From: CAYOBW01 sp964402115
GTDB taxonomy: Bacteria > Verrucomicrobiota > Kiritimatiellia > UBA8416 > CAYOBW01
NCBI GenBank assembly: GCA_964402115.1
Contig: CAYOBW010000005.1
Span: forward strand, 10,876 to 74,875
DNA: 64,000 nt
Direction: 5' to 3'
Below, one piece after another: positions 8,856 to 16,148 of this stretch; the first letter of the stretch is position 1; the number at the start of each line of letters is the position of its first letter. A model generated the notes under the pieces. That model searched no databases. It was not told the origin of the DNA and saw nothing but the letters and a program-made list of their open reading frames with translations. The position numbers and the translations under genes are program-made.

Positions 8856-9899
8856 GTGACACCTGACCTGCCCGCCGAACCCCAGGAGCTGGTGCAGCAC
8901 GTCCTCGCCGAGGGCGTGGCCGCCGGGGCCTCCGACATCTACTGGCTGCCGCACGCCGCCGGCATGCGCGTCGCCATGCGGGTGGACGGCGTGCAGCGCC
9001 CGGTCGTGGAGCTTGGCGTCGAATACGGCCAGCAGTGCGTCGCCCGCATCAAGGTGCTCTCCCAGCTCCTCACCTACCGCACCCGCGTCGCCCAGGACGG
9101 CGCCATCCGCGATCCGGCGCGCTGGGGCGGCACGGAGCTACGGGTGGCGGTCATGCCCAGCGCCCACGGCGAGCGCCTGTCGGTGCGCATTCTCCGGGGC
9201 GGGCAGGCGGCCCTGCGGCTCGACCAGCTCGGTTTCCCCGAAACGGTGGTCGCCACCCTGCGCGGCCTGCTGGGCCGGCGCACCGGCATGCTTGTGCTGA
9301 CGGGCCCGACCGGCTCGGGCAAGACCACGACGATCTACGCGCTGCTCAAGGAACTGCTGCGCGAGCAGGCCGACCCCTCCTCCATCGTCACCATCGAGGA
9401 TCCCATCGAGTGCGTCCTGGACGGCGTCACCCAGACCGAGGTTTCGGCCGGCGGCGACTGGAGCTACGCCGACGCCCTGCGCGCCGCGCTGCGCCAGGAC
9501 GCCAAGGTCATCGTGGTGGGCGAAATGCGCGACCGTGACGTGGTGCGCGTGACGCTCGACGCCGCCCTGACCGGCCACCTCATCATCACGACCTACCACG
9601 CCGGCGACATCCCATCCGTGTACGCGCGGCTCCTGCACCAGGGCTTCGAGCCCTTTCTCGTCGCCGCCGCGGTAACCGGCGTGGTGTCGCAGCGCCTCGC
9701 GCCGCGCGCGACAGGTGCCGGGCGCCTGCCGGTGGCGGCGATCCTGGACCCCGACGATGCCTGGCGCGATTTCGTGATTCAGAACCCCGGCCTGGGCGCG
9801 CTCCGCCAGCGCGTCAGGACCCTGCCCGGGGCCGATATCGAAGCCGTCGCCCGCCGGATGCAGGCGGACGGCCTGATCCTCCCGCCGCCTTTCTCGTAA
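8856..9899 (+). CDS. gspE: Short GspE/PilB-type secretion ATPase
   Basis: Hexameric motor ATPase of the type II secretion/type IV pilus family, expected to power the GspF platform encoded divergently. Key motifs are present: SDIYWLP near the start, PTGSGKTTT (Walker A, about 151-159), TIEDPIE (Asp box), VIVVGEMRD (Walker B, about 218-226), TGHLIITTYHAGD (His box) and GVVSQRL. At 347 residues it lacks the N-terminal regulatory domain of full-length GspE/PilB and has no four-cysteine zinc motif, but its core resembles GspE more than PilT. GTG at 8856 is preferred because AAAGGA lies upstream; TTG at 8826 is an alternative. The TAA stop lies in the left end of the repeat block that follows. Confidence 0.9.
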   Translation: MTPDLPAEPQELVQHVLAEGVAAGASDIYWLPHAAGMRVAMRVDGVQRPVVELGVEYGQQCVARIKVLSQLLTYRTRVAQDGAIRDPARWGGTELRVAVMPSAHGERLSVRILRGGQAALRLDQLGFPETVVATLRGLLGRRTGMLVLTGPTGSGKTTTIYALLKELLREQADPSSIVTIEDPIECVLDGVTQTEVSAGGDWSYADALRAALRQDAKVIVVGEMRDRDVVRVTLDAALTGHLIITTYHAGDIPSVYARLLHQGFEPFLVAAAVTGVVSQRLAPRATGAGRLPVAAILDPDDAWRDFVIQNPGLGALRQRVRTLPGADIEAVARRMQADGLILPPPFS

Positions 9900-9961
9900 C
9901 GCCTGCATGACGCAGGGGGGGCACTAACGCGGGCTCTGCCCGCAACCCAAGGAGTCAGAAT

Positions 9962-10024
9962 TCAGGAGTCAGAATGAAATGCACTCTTTGTCGATCTTGT
10001 CGATCTGCTCATTCTGGCTCCTGA
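9962..10024. repeat. 63-bp hairpin with 16-bp stem
   Basis: TCAGGAGTCAGAATGA at 9962-9977 pairs with TCATTCTGGCTCCTGA at 10009-10024, 15 of 16 positions. The left arm is preceded by a second direct copy of AGGAGTCAGAAT. The loop holds a direct repeat of TGTCGATCT. No T-run follows on either side, so it is not a typical intrinsic terminator. Confidence 0.7.
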
Positions 10025-10260
10025 CACCCCGGCTTGCCAAAGCAAGCCGCTCCGGGGAGGGCGGCGCCAGCGGTCTCAGCCGGTAGCCGCAGGCGCCAGC
10101 CCGTGGCCGTCCCTGCCCGCGTCCGTCACGGCGGACCGGATCGGCCCATCCACGCCCTGCGCGGGCGCGGCTACGTGCGTAGGCAGCCGCGAAGGGGCGT
10201 TCGCGCCGAAAGCCGTGAGTTCCGCCCGACAACCGAACACCGACAACCTGTAAGGCGTAA

Positions 10261-10332
10261 GGCGATAACGGCGGGGACCGCCGGCTCCAGGCTTCGGCGC
10301 CTGCCCGCGCACTGGAGACGGCCGTAGCCGCG
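10261..10332 (-). repeat. Core of the 132-bp palindromic element, reverse orientation
   Basis: This stretch is the reverse complement of the central part of the elements at 30127, 31779 and 46379. The shared landmarks are ATAACGGCGG, GGCGCCTGCCCGCGC and CTGGAGACGGCCGT. The terminal parts are not clear here and may be overlapped by other repeats. Confidence 0.65.
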
Positions 10333-10408
10333 CCGGCCAAGTCGTGGCCGGGCAAGCGCCACGGGCTTGGCGCCCGCGGCTACGTCCCGCCGCCTGTGAC
10401 GCCGTCGC

Positions 10409-11347
10409 TCACGGCTGACCGGGCGGCAAGACAACCCGGAAGCCATAGTCGTTGTAGGCCATGTCCGGGTAACCGGCGTTGAAGCGAGAGGCAACCCGGC
10501 AGGCGCCGGCGTCGCACTTCCAGCTGCCACCGCGAAGCACGCGGGACATCCCCGAATCAGGCCCCTGCGGATCGGTTGCCGGCGAGGTCCCGTAGTAATT
10601 CTCGTCGTGCCAATCCGCGCACCACTCCCCAACGTTCCCGTGCATGTCGAACAAACCCCAGGCGTTGGCCGACTTCGCGCCCACGACATGCGTCGTCTCC
10701 CCGCTGTCGCTCTTGCACCATCCGGCCTTGGCCAGATCGGAATCGTTGGGTCCCGAGTGGTAGGCTGTCGTCGTCCCGGCACGGCAGGCGTACTCCCACT
10801 CCGCTTCCGTCGGGAGGTGAACCGGCTTGCCAACTTGCTTGGAGAGGGCGTCGCAGAACGCCACGGCCGTGTGCCAGTTCACCGTCTCCACCGGGTTCCT
10901 GGCGCCCTTGAACTGGCTGGGGTTCTGGCCCGTCACCCGCTCGTACTGCTCCTGCGTGACTTCGTACTTCCCCAACCAGAACCCCTGGGTGAGTTTCACG
11001 CGGTGCGGGGGGCCTTCCCGCTGCGCCCGTCCCGCTTCGCTTTCGGGGCTGCCCATCATGAACTCCCCGGGCGGTATCCACACGCAGGCGAGCGTGACGC
11101 CACCGCCCAGGTCGAAACTCAGCTCCTGTCCGGGCTGCGGCGCCCGTGCACTGGCCGGGTCTGCCGCAACTGCCGCCGTTCGGCCAGGCGGCGCCTCCGC
11201 CCCCTTCGCCGGCGGGCTCTTCTTGAGTCCTTCGACTTCAGCCGCGTCGGTCTGCTTGAGGACTTCGCGGGCAGGCTCCTCGGCGTGCGAGACCACGGCC
11301 AACGCAAGCAGTGCCAATGCGAGGGGGCGGGCAGTGAATGACTTCAT
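10409..11347 (-). CDS. Exported formylglycine-generating-enzyme-type protein (FGE-sulfatase domain)
   Basis: A 312-residue protein with a signal peptide (MKSFTARPLALALLALAVVSHA) and a low-complexity linker to about residue 72. An FGE/SUMF1 domain follows, with IPPGEFMMGS, LPTEAEWEYACRAG, GLFDMHGNVGEWCADW and YGFRVV. FGE converts the active-site Cys of sulfatases to formylglycine. The C-terminal block RGGSWKCDAGACRV has two cysteines (278 and 283) in the C-x4-C spacing of the copper-binding pair of true aerobic FGEs; many relatives keep only the second. Two sulfatases with C-S/T-P-T/S-R motifs are in the window. Being exported is odd for a modifier of unfolded sulfatases, so another role remains possible. 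The ATG at 11347 begins the signal peptide; the frame is open further upstream into a pseudogene. Confidence 0.83.
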   Translation of the reverse strand: MKSFTARPLALALLALAVVSHAEEPAREVLKQTDAAEVEGLKKSPPAKGAEAPPGRTAAVAADPASARAPQPGQELSFDLGGGVTLACVWIPPGEFMMGSPESEAGRAQREGPPHRVKLTQGFWLGKYEVTQEQYERVTGQNPSQFKGARNPVETVNWHTAVAFCDALSKQVGKPVHLPTEAEWEYACRAGTTTAYHSGPNDSDLAKAGWCKSDSGETTHVVGAKSANAWGLFDMHGNVGEWCADWHDENYYGTSPATDPQGPDSGMSRVLRGGSWKCDAGACRVASRFNAGYPDMAYNDYGFRVVLPPGQP

Positions 11348-11389
11348 GCCCGGAATAGTACCCGGTCCGGCAGCCGGGGCAAGCGGAAT

Positions 11390-11590
11390 TGGCGAGGCGG
11401 TTCGAGGTGAACAGACGACCGAGGCGTCAACGTGGTCGCGAAACGACCGCACCTCAAACAGGCGACGCTCCATCGCGGAGGCCTCGTAGAGACGCACGCC
11501 GTCCCGAATCACCTCATGCTGGAGAATGGGCGAGACACGGTTCAGCACGACCACATCCACCGGTGCCTGCACAGCCTCACGCTCCCCTGC
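11390..11590 (-). pseudogene. C-terminal remnant of an MNT-type nucleotidyltransferase
   Basis: Between the FGE-type gene and the GH5-like gene, one minus-strand frame reads VDVVVLNRVSPILQHEVIRD (from 11560 downwards), then GVRLYEAS and RRLFEVRSFRDHVD. This pattern of acidic strand, LNR, P-x-L-x-H-E-V and G-x-x-L-Y-E is the C-terminal half of MNT/Kanamycin-nucleotidyltransferase-like antitoxins that pair with HEPN toxins. The N-terminal catalytic GSxxRG part and a start are missing, and no HEPN gene follows. The frame runs without a stop into the FGE-type gene. The rest of the 340-base interval 11348-11688 shows only an inverted repeat around CCGGCCGGCCC. Confidence 0.55.
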
Positions 11591-11688
11591 GCCGCCCTTC
11601 TCGCTCCGGCCGGCCCGGGAGGACCGGCCTACGGGGGCGCGGGAAACGCCGACGCATCCACCCCGGTTCAGGGGGGAACCGGTCTCGG

Positions 11689-12963
11689 CTACCGGCGGGG
11701 AGCGGCCGGCTCCGAGCCGGCCCCGCTCTCCGCGGGACCTTGGGCAGGCCTGCCCGCGGCGGGCGGCAGGGCCGCGCGGCGGCGGTTGGAGGCGGCAATG
11801 AGTTCCAGCATGTAGGCCCGCTCGTTGTCGAACGTGACGTTCCACGCGTTCTGCCTGCGCCCCATGTCGAACACCCACAGCGCCGCAAGGGGCACGTCGG
11901 CCTGCTCCAGGTCGTTCAGCAACGCGGCGAAGACGGCCTTCTCCCGCTCGGGCCCCAGCTCCGCGCTCACGCCGAACTCGCCGATGAAGAGCGGCTTGCG
12001 CGCGCGGGCAGCCGCGCTCATCAGCGCCTGGAACACCTCTGCCTGGGTGGCGGGGCGCTCTTTCGAAAAGCGCGCGTCGCCGTCCGGGTACCAGTGCACG
12101 CAAAGGACGGAGAGCGGGTCGGGATTGTCGCGCAGCAGCACCTCGACGAACTGTTCGCGCGTATCCAGCGTCCACGACCGCTCCGCACTGTTGTGCCAGG
12201 CGCCCGGACGCGGCGCGGAGTTGCCGCTGACGACGATCCGCTGCGGGTCCAAGTGGCGAACGGTCTCGCCAAAGGCCCGCAGGGCGACGAGCAGGTTCGT
12301 GGCGGTGAGCGCATCGGTCGCCCCGTGCTTGGGCACGCCCAGGTGGGGGATGGCCTTCTGGTCGGCGATCAGGTGCTGGGCATTGGGCAGGTCCACCGCC
12401 AGCGACATCTCGTTGCAGAACTCCCAGCCCCAGATGGCCGGCGAATTGCGGTAGCGCACGACGACCGCCTCGGTGTAGCGGCGCATGAACGCGTGCGTCT
12501 GGCTGACAGGGTTGCCCCAGGCCGACTGCGACTCGCCGACGAGTTCGGGAACCGTTTCGTGACGCCAGAACAGCGACGGGATCAGGCCTACGCCGCAGGC
12601 CTCGGCGGCCCGCACCACGCGGTCCAGCTGCCCGAAGTGCGCGTCCGGCCGGGACTGGTACAGCTTCCAATCCGCCGGCCAGAAACCGCACGCGGGAAAG
12701 CGCACGAACGGGATGCGCGCCTCGCCGAGCTGCTGCAGTCCCGCCAGGCTGGTGGAGTTGGTCGGCTGGTGCAGCAGGCGCAGGAAGAGGTCAAAGTCGT
12801 TCACGCCAATGCCGCGGAACGGACGCCCCTCCCGATAAAGCACACCATCCCGCTGCGTGAGTCCCTCCACGCCGGCGGCCGACACCGCCGCGACCGGCGC
12901 GGCCACGGCCAGCGCGACGCAAAACCGCGTGCACATCTTCATGCTCCAACGCCATCCCCTCAT
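11689..12963 (-). CDS. Exported GH5-like glycoside hydrolase
   Basis: A 424-residue protein with a signal peptide (CVALAVAAPVAAVSAA, to about residue 30) and a TIM-barrel glycosidase fold of the GH5/clan A type. The acid/base candidate is E185 in IWGWEFCNEMS, at the end of strand 4. The nucleophile candidate is E329 in PLFIGEFGVS, at the end of strand 7, and VHWYPDGD lies between them. This layout is seen in beta-mannanases and related GH5 enzymes; the substrate is not determined. The ATG at 12963 has a GGGAGG site just upstream; a second ATG at 12942 is possible. The C-terminal 35 residues are Pro/Ala-rich. It follows the GH2 gene by 29 bases and is probably the last gene of that operon. Confidence 0.83.
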   Translation of the reverse strand: MRGWRWSMKMCTRFCVALAVAAPVAAVSAAGVEGLTQRDGVLYREGRPFRGIGVNDFDLFLRLLHQPTNSTSLAGLQQLGEARIPFVRFPACGFWPADWKLYQSRPDAHFGQLDRVVRAAEACGVGLIPSLFWRHETVPELVGESQSAWGNPVSQTHAFMRRYTEAVVVRYRNSPAIWGWEFCNEMSLAVDLPNAQHLIADQKAIPHLGVPKHGATDALTATNLLVALRAFGETVRHLDPQRIVVSGNSAPRPGAWHNSAERSWTLDTREQFVEVLLRDNPDPLSVLCVHWYPDGDARFSKERPATQAEVFQALMSAAARARKPLFIGEFGVSAELGPEREKAVFAALLNDLEQADVPLAALWVFDMGRRQNAWNVTFDNERAYMLELIAASNRRRAALPPAAGRPAQGPAESGAGSEPAAPRR

Positions 12964-12992
12964 CGTACCTCCCTGGCTCGCGGATACGGCGG

Positions 12993-15900
12993 TCACTCCC
13001 CGCCGCCGGCCAGCGCCTTGACTTCCCGGATACTGGCCCAGCAACCTTGCGGCAACTGGCCGATGGCGAGGCGCAGGTGGCGCGCATCCACGGCCGGGAA
13101 AGCGAACCGGTGCGCGCCGCGGGCGCTGTTCTGCCGCTGATCGCTGACGGGGAACCACGTCGTGCCGTCGAGCGACCCCTCGACGAGGTAGCCGTAGCCC
13201 GGCCGCTCCTGCTCCCACAGGATGTCCAGGCCGTCGAGTTTGCGCGGGGCGCCCAGGTCCACCTGCCACCACTGGGGCGACTCCGGCCCGGACGCGCACC
13301 AGCGGGTCTGCGGGTCGCCGTCGAGAGCCAGCGCGGGCGCGTACGCGTCGGACTGCATGGACGAGGCCGTGGCGGGCGCGCCGGGTGCAAGCGGGCGCGT
13401 AAACACCTTCCCCAGCGCTTCCGCCGACAGCTCCGCGGCAGGCTGGAACCGGTCCGAGGCGGCGTAATCCAGCAGGCTCGCGAGGAGTTGCCGGGCCTCG
13501 GGATGCGCTTCGAGCTTGAGCAGATCGCAGGCGCAGACCACCAACCGCCCCGGCCCGACCCTGGCCTCGAACACGAGGCCCAGCCGGTGCAGCCGCGCGA
13601 AGTTGTCCACGACCTGGACCACGGGACGATAGTCCTTCGGCAGCGTGTCGAGGATCAGCGGCCGGGCCGCGCCGGCAATGTGGAACCACTGCCAGTCGCT
13701 ATGCGCCATGGTCGGAAACCCGGCCAGCGCGGGATGTTCCGCGTCGCACAGCAGGCCCATGGTGCCGGGGCGGTTGCGAAACATCGGCCAGCACCAGAAG
13801 TCGGTCATGAACCCGCCCCCCACGCTGTTCGCGAGCCACTCCTCCGTCGGCACCAACACGACGCGCTCGCCGCGGGCCAGCGCCGCACGCGCTTCGGGAG
13901 CCCACCCGCGCGCCAACGTCACGCCGGCCGGCGCCGGACGCGCGGCCGGCGCGGGGTAGACCCAGAGCGGGTAGCGGTTCAACAACGCGGTGCCGGGCAC
14001 CCGCAGTTCGAGGGTCAGCGCGTCCGGCGCCTGGACGTCGTGCAACGGGGCCGACAGCGTCCCGATCTCGCGCAGACCGCCCCGGGCGATCCGCCCCGCG
14101 GCCAGGGTGCCGCGCGCGACGGTCCGGCCGCGCGACGAAGACAGCACCCAGACCACCTGCGCGTTCGCAAAATCCTGCTCGCCGTAGTGCGCCATCTGGA
14201 CGCCGGCGGCGAAGGTCTCGCCGGCGGTCCACGCGTAGCGCGGGAAGCGCGCCAGCAGCACCACGGGTGCGCAGAACTGCCGCCACGTGGCGGGCGACAC
14301 CGCCCTTTTGCTGTCCATGAAAGCGTCCAGCACGCCGACCAGGGCCGTGCCCTGCCCCGGAAAGTCCTGCAGGTCCAGCAACTGGAACCCGCCGAACCCG
14401 CGCGTGCGCAGAGCGGCCTCGACCTCCTCGCGGTACCCCAGGACCATCAACTGGGCGCTGCACTGGAAGAAGTCCCGCGCCTGGTGCTCCATCCCGGCGG
14501 CCGCGAGGCTGTCACGGAACGTCTCGAGATTCCGCGCGCGGAAGACGCCGGTGTACTTCAGGATTTCGGTGAAGTCCGGGAAGGCCTGGTACTGTCCGAC
14601 CTCGTGCCCCAGCACCGGCACGGGCAGGCCTGCGATGGCGGCGGTGTAGTCGTTGGTCGTGCCGGGCGGTCCGATCTGGACGATGCCGTTGCCGCCGTCC
14701 ACCGTGGCGAAGGAGCCCCGCACGTTCCCCGCCGCCCCCCGGCGCGTGCGGAACGCGGTCCAGTAGTCATCGCCCGCGGCGAGGCGGGGATCGCCGAAGA
14801 AGTTGTTCGAGCCCTGCGCGTAGAGGTGGCGCGGGTCGCGCTGACGCAGGGTGGCCACGAGGTTGCTCAGCACCGCGCGGCTGCCGCTGCATTCGTTGCC
14901 CAGCGCGAACATGACGAACGAGGGGTGGTTGCCGTAGGCCTGCAGGATGCGCTCCGCTTCCGGCCGCAGCGCCGCGGCCACCGCCTCGTCGTAGGCGCCC
15001 CAGAACGGCAGCTCCGGCTGGAGGAAGAGCCCCAGCTCGTCCGCGGCGGCGAAGGCGGCCTCGGGCGGGGTCCAGGAGTGGAAGCGGATGTGGTTGATGC
15101 CATAGTCCCGGCAGGCGCTGAAGTACTTCAGCCAGCCCTGGACATCCATCGGCGGGTGCCCCGTGAGGGGGAAGACGCAGCCGTCGTGTTTGCCGCGGAG
15201 GAAAGTCGTGCGCCCGTTGACGGTGAACTGCGTGCCCGCCGTTTTGAACGCGCGCAGGCCGAAGCGCAGCATGCGGCTGTCGCGGCCCGTCGCCGCATCG
15301 ATGCTGACAACGAGGCTCAAGAGCGCCGGCGTGAACTCGTCCCACTGCGGCGCCCCGGGCAGCCGCAGGGTGGCCTCGACCATGACGCCACCGGGCGCGA
15401 GCGTGCACGGCAGCAGCACATCCGCCGGCTGCGCCGGGCGGTAGGCGCCGCCGTTGACCCGCATCTTGAGCAGGCCCTCAAGCGGGGCGGCCGTCGCGTT
15501 CTCCACCCGCACGCGCACCAGCACCGCCTCGTTGTCCGCGGCGGGATAGGCCTGCACGTCGTCAAGCCACACGTCCCCGGTGGCCTGCAGTTCGAGGCGG
15601 CCGATGATGCCGTTCCAGTTGCCTTGCGTGTTGTCGGACATCTGGTGCATCTCGCCCGGCACCGGGCGCCGCGAGTTGTCCACGCACACCGTCAGCACGT
15701 GGGGGCCGGGCGCAAGCTTGCCGAGCGCGTAGACTTGCGGCGTGCAGAGCATCGGGTTCTCGCCACACGGCTCGCCGTCGAGCCACACGCGCGTGTGCTT
15801 GGTGCGTTCGAGGTACAGCGAGATGCGTTTGCCGCGCCAGCCGTCCGGGATGAGCACCTCCTGCCGATACCAGGCCGGCCCATCGAAGCGATACAGCCGC

Positions 15901-16133
15901 GTCAGCCCCTGCACGCGCTTCTCCGCGTTCTCCGGCCCCTTGCGATTGGTCTCGGTCGTGCCCGGCAACGCGATCGTATCCGTGAAGTTCTCCGGCATGG
16001 CGCCGCCGGCCTGGCCGAAGGCAAACGCCCACGGGCCGGAGAGGTCAAGCACCTCGCCGGCGTATACCCCGCCACCCGCCGCCGCGAGCGCCGCCACGAG
16101 CGCCGCCGCCAGCCCCCACTGCCTGATCTTCAT
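12993..16133 (-). CDS. Exported GH2 glycoside hydrolase with C-terminal discoidin-type module
   Basis: A 1046-residue enzyme with a signal peptide (to about residue 25). The GH2 N-terminal sugar-binding sandwich (about 30-190) contains the typical WYRQEVLIPDGW. An Ig-like domain and a TIM barrel (about 300-600) follow. The acid/base is E414 in FALGNECSGS, and the nucleophile candidate is E511 in LGHEVGQYQAFPD. The C-terminal 140 residues form an F5/8-type C (CBM32-like) module (PATASSMQSDAYAPALALDG, WWQVDLG, LDGLDILWE). Family members include beta-galactosidases, beta-glucuronidases and mannosidases; the exact specificity is unknown. The start has a GGAGG site 5 bases upstream. It sits between the giant lamin-tail protein (15-base gap) and the GH5-like enzyme (29-base gap), suggesting one polysaccharide-degradation operon. 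Confidence 0.92.
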   Translation of the reverse strand: MKIRQWGLAAALVAALAAAGGGVYAGEVLDLSGPWAFAFGQAGGAMPENFTDTIALPGTTETNRKGPENAEKRVQGLTRLYRFDGPAWYRQEVLIPDGWRGKRISLYLERTKHTRVWLDGEPCGENPMLCTPQVYALGKLAPGPHVLTVCVDNSRRPVPGEMHQMSDNTQGNWNGIIGRLELQATGDVWLDDVQAYPAADNEAVLVRVRVENATAAPLEGLLKMRVNGGAYRPAQPADVLLPCTLAPGGVMVEATLRLPGAPQWDEFTPALLSLVVSIDAATGRDSRMLRFGLRAFKTAGTQFTVNGRTTFLRGKHDGCVFPLTGHPPMDVQGWLKYFSACRDYGINHIRFHSWTPPEAAFAAADELGLFLQPELPFWGAYDEAVAAALRPEAERILQAYGNHPSFVMFALGNECSGSRAVLSNLVATLRQRDPRHLYAQGSNNFFGDPRLAAGDDYWTAFRTRRGAAGNVRGSFATVDGGNGIVQIGPPGTTNDYTAAIAGLPVPVLGHEVGQYQAFPDFTEILKYTGVFRARNLETFRDSLAAAGMEHQARDFFQCSAQLMVLGYREEVEAALRTRGFGGFQLLDLQDFPGQGTALVGVLDAFMDSKRAVSPATWRQFCAPVVLLARFPRYAWTAGETFAAGVQMAHYGEQDFANAQVVWVLSSSRGRTVARGTLAAGRIARGGLREIGTLSAPLHDVQAPDALTLELRVPGTALLNRYPLWVYPAPAARPAPAGVTLARGWAPEARAALARGERVVLVPTEEWLANSVGGGFMTDFWCWPMFRNRPGTMGLLCDAEHPALAGFPTMAHSDWQWFHIAGAARPLILDTLPKDYRPVVQVVDNFARLHRLGLVFEARVGPGRLVVCACDLLKLEAHPEARQLLASLLDYAASDRFQPAAELSAEALGKVFTRPLAPGAPATASSMQSDAYAPALALDGDPQTRWCASGPESPQWWQVDLGAPRKLDGLDILWEQERPGYGYLVEGSLDGTTWFPVSDQRQNSARGAHRFAFPAVDARHLRLAIGQLPQGCWASIREVKALAGGGE

Positions 16134-16148
16134 CGAACCTCCACCTTC

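Larger units (their letters stand above)
9897..10408. repeat. Gene-free block of nested inverted repeats
   Basis: No credible gene is seen between the gspE-type stop and the stop of the FGE-type gene. The left edge (TAACGCCT, then GCAGGGGGGG) resembles the end of the 132-bp element family and supplies the gspE stop. Inside are a 16-bp stem hairpin (9962-9977 with 10009-10024), a roughly 24-bp inverted repeat (10083-10106 with 10359-10383), and a core of the same family in reverse orientation (10261-10332). The right edge CTCACGGCT covers the stop codon of the gene at 10409. It looks like a composite of mobile palindromic elements. Confidence 0.7.

Noticed and set aside
9969..10355. Minus-strand open frame in the repeat block
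   Set aside because: It spans several inverted repeats, has no ribosome site, no recognisable motif and an arginine-rich composition typical of shadows.
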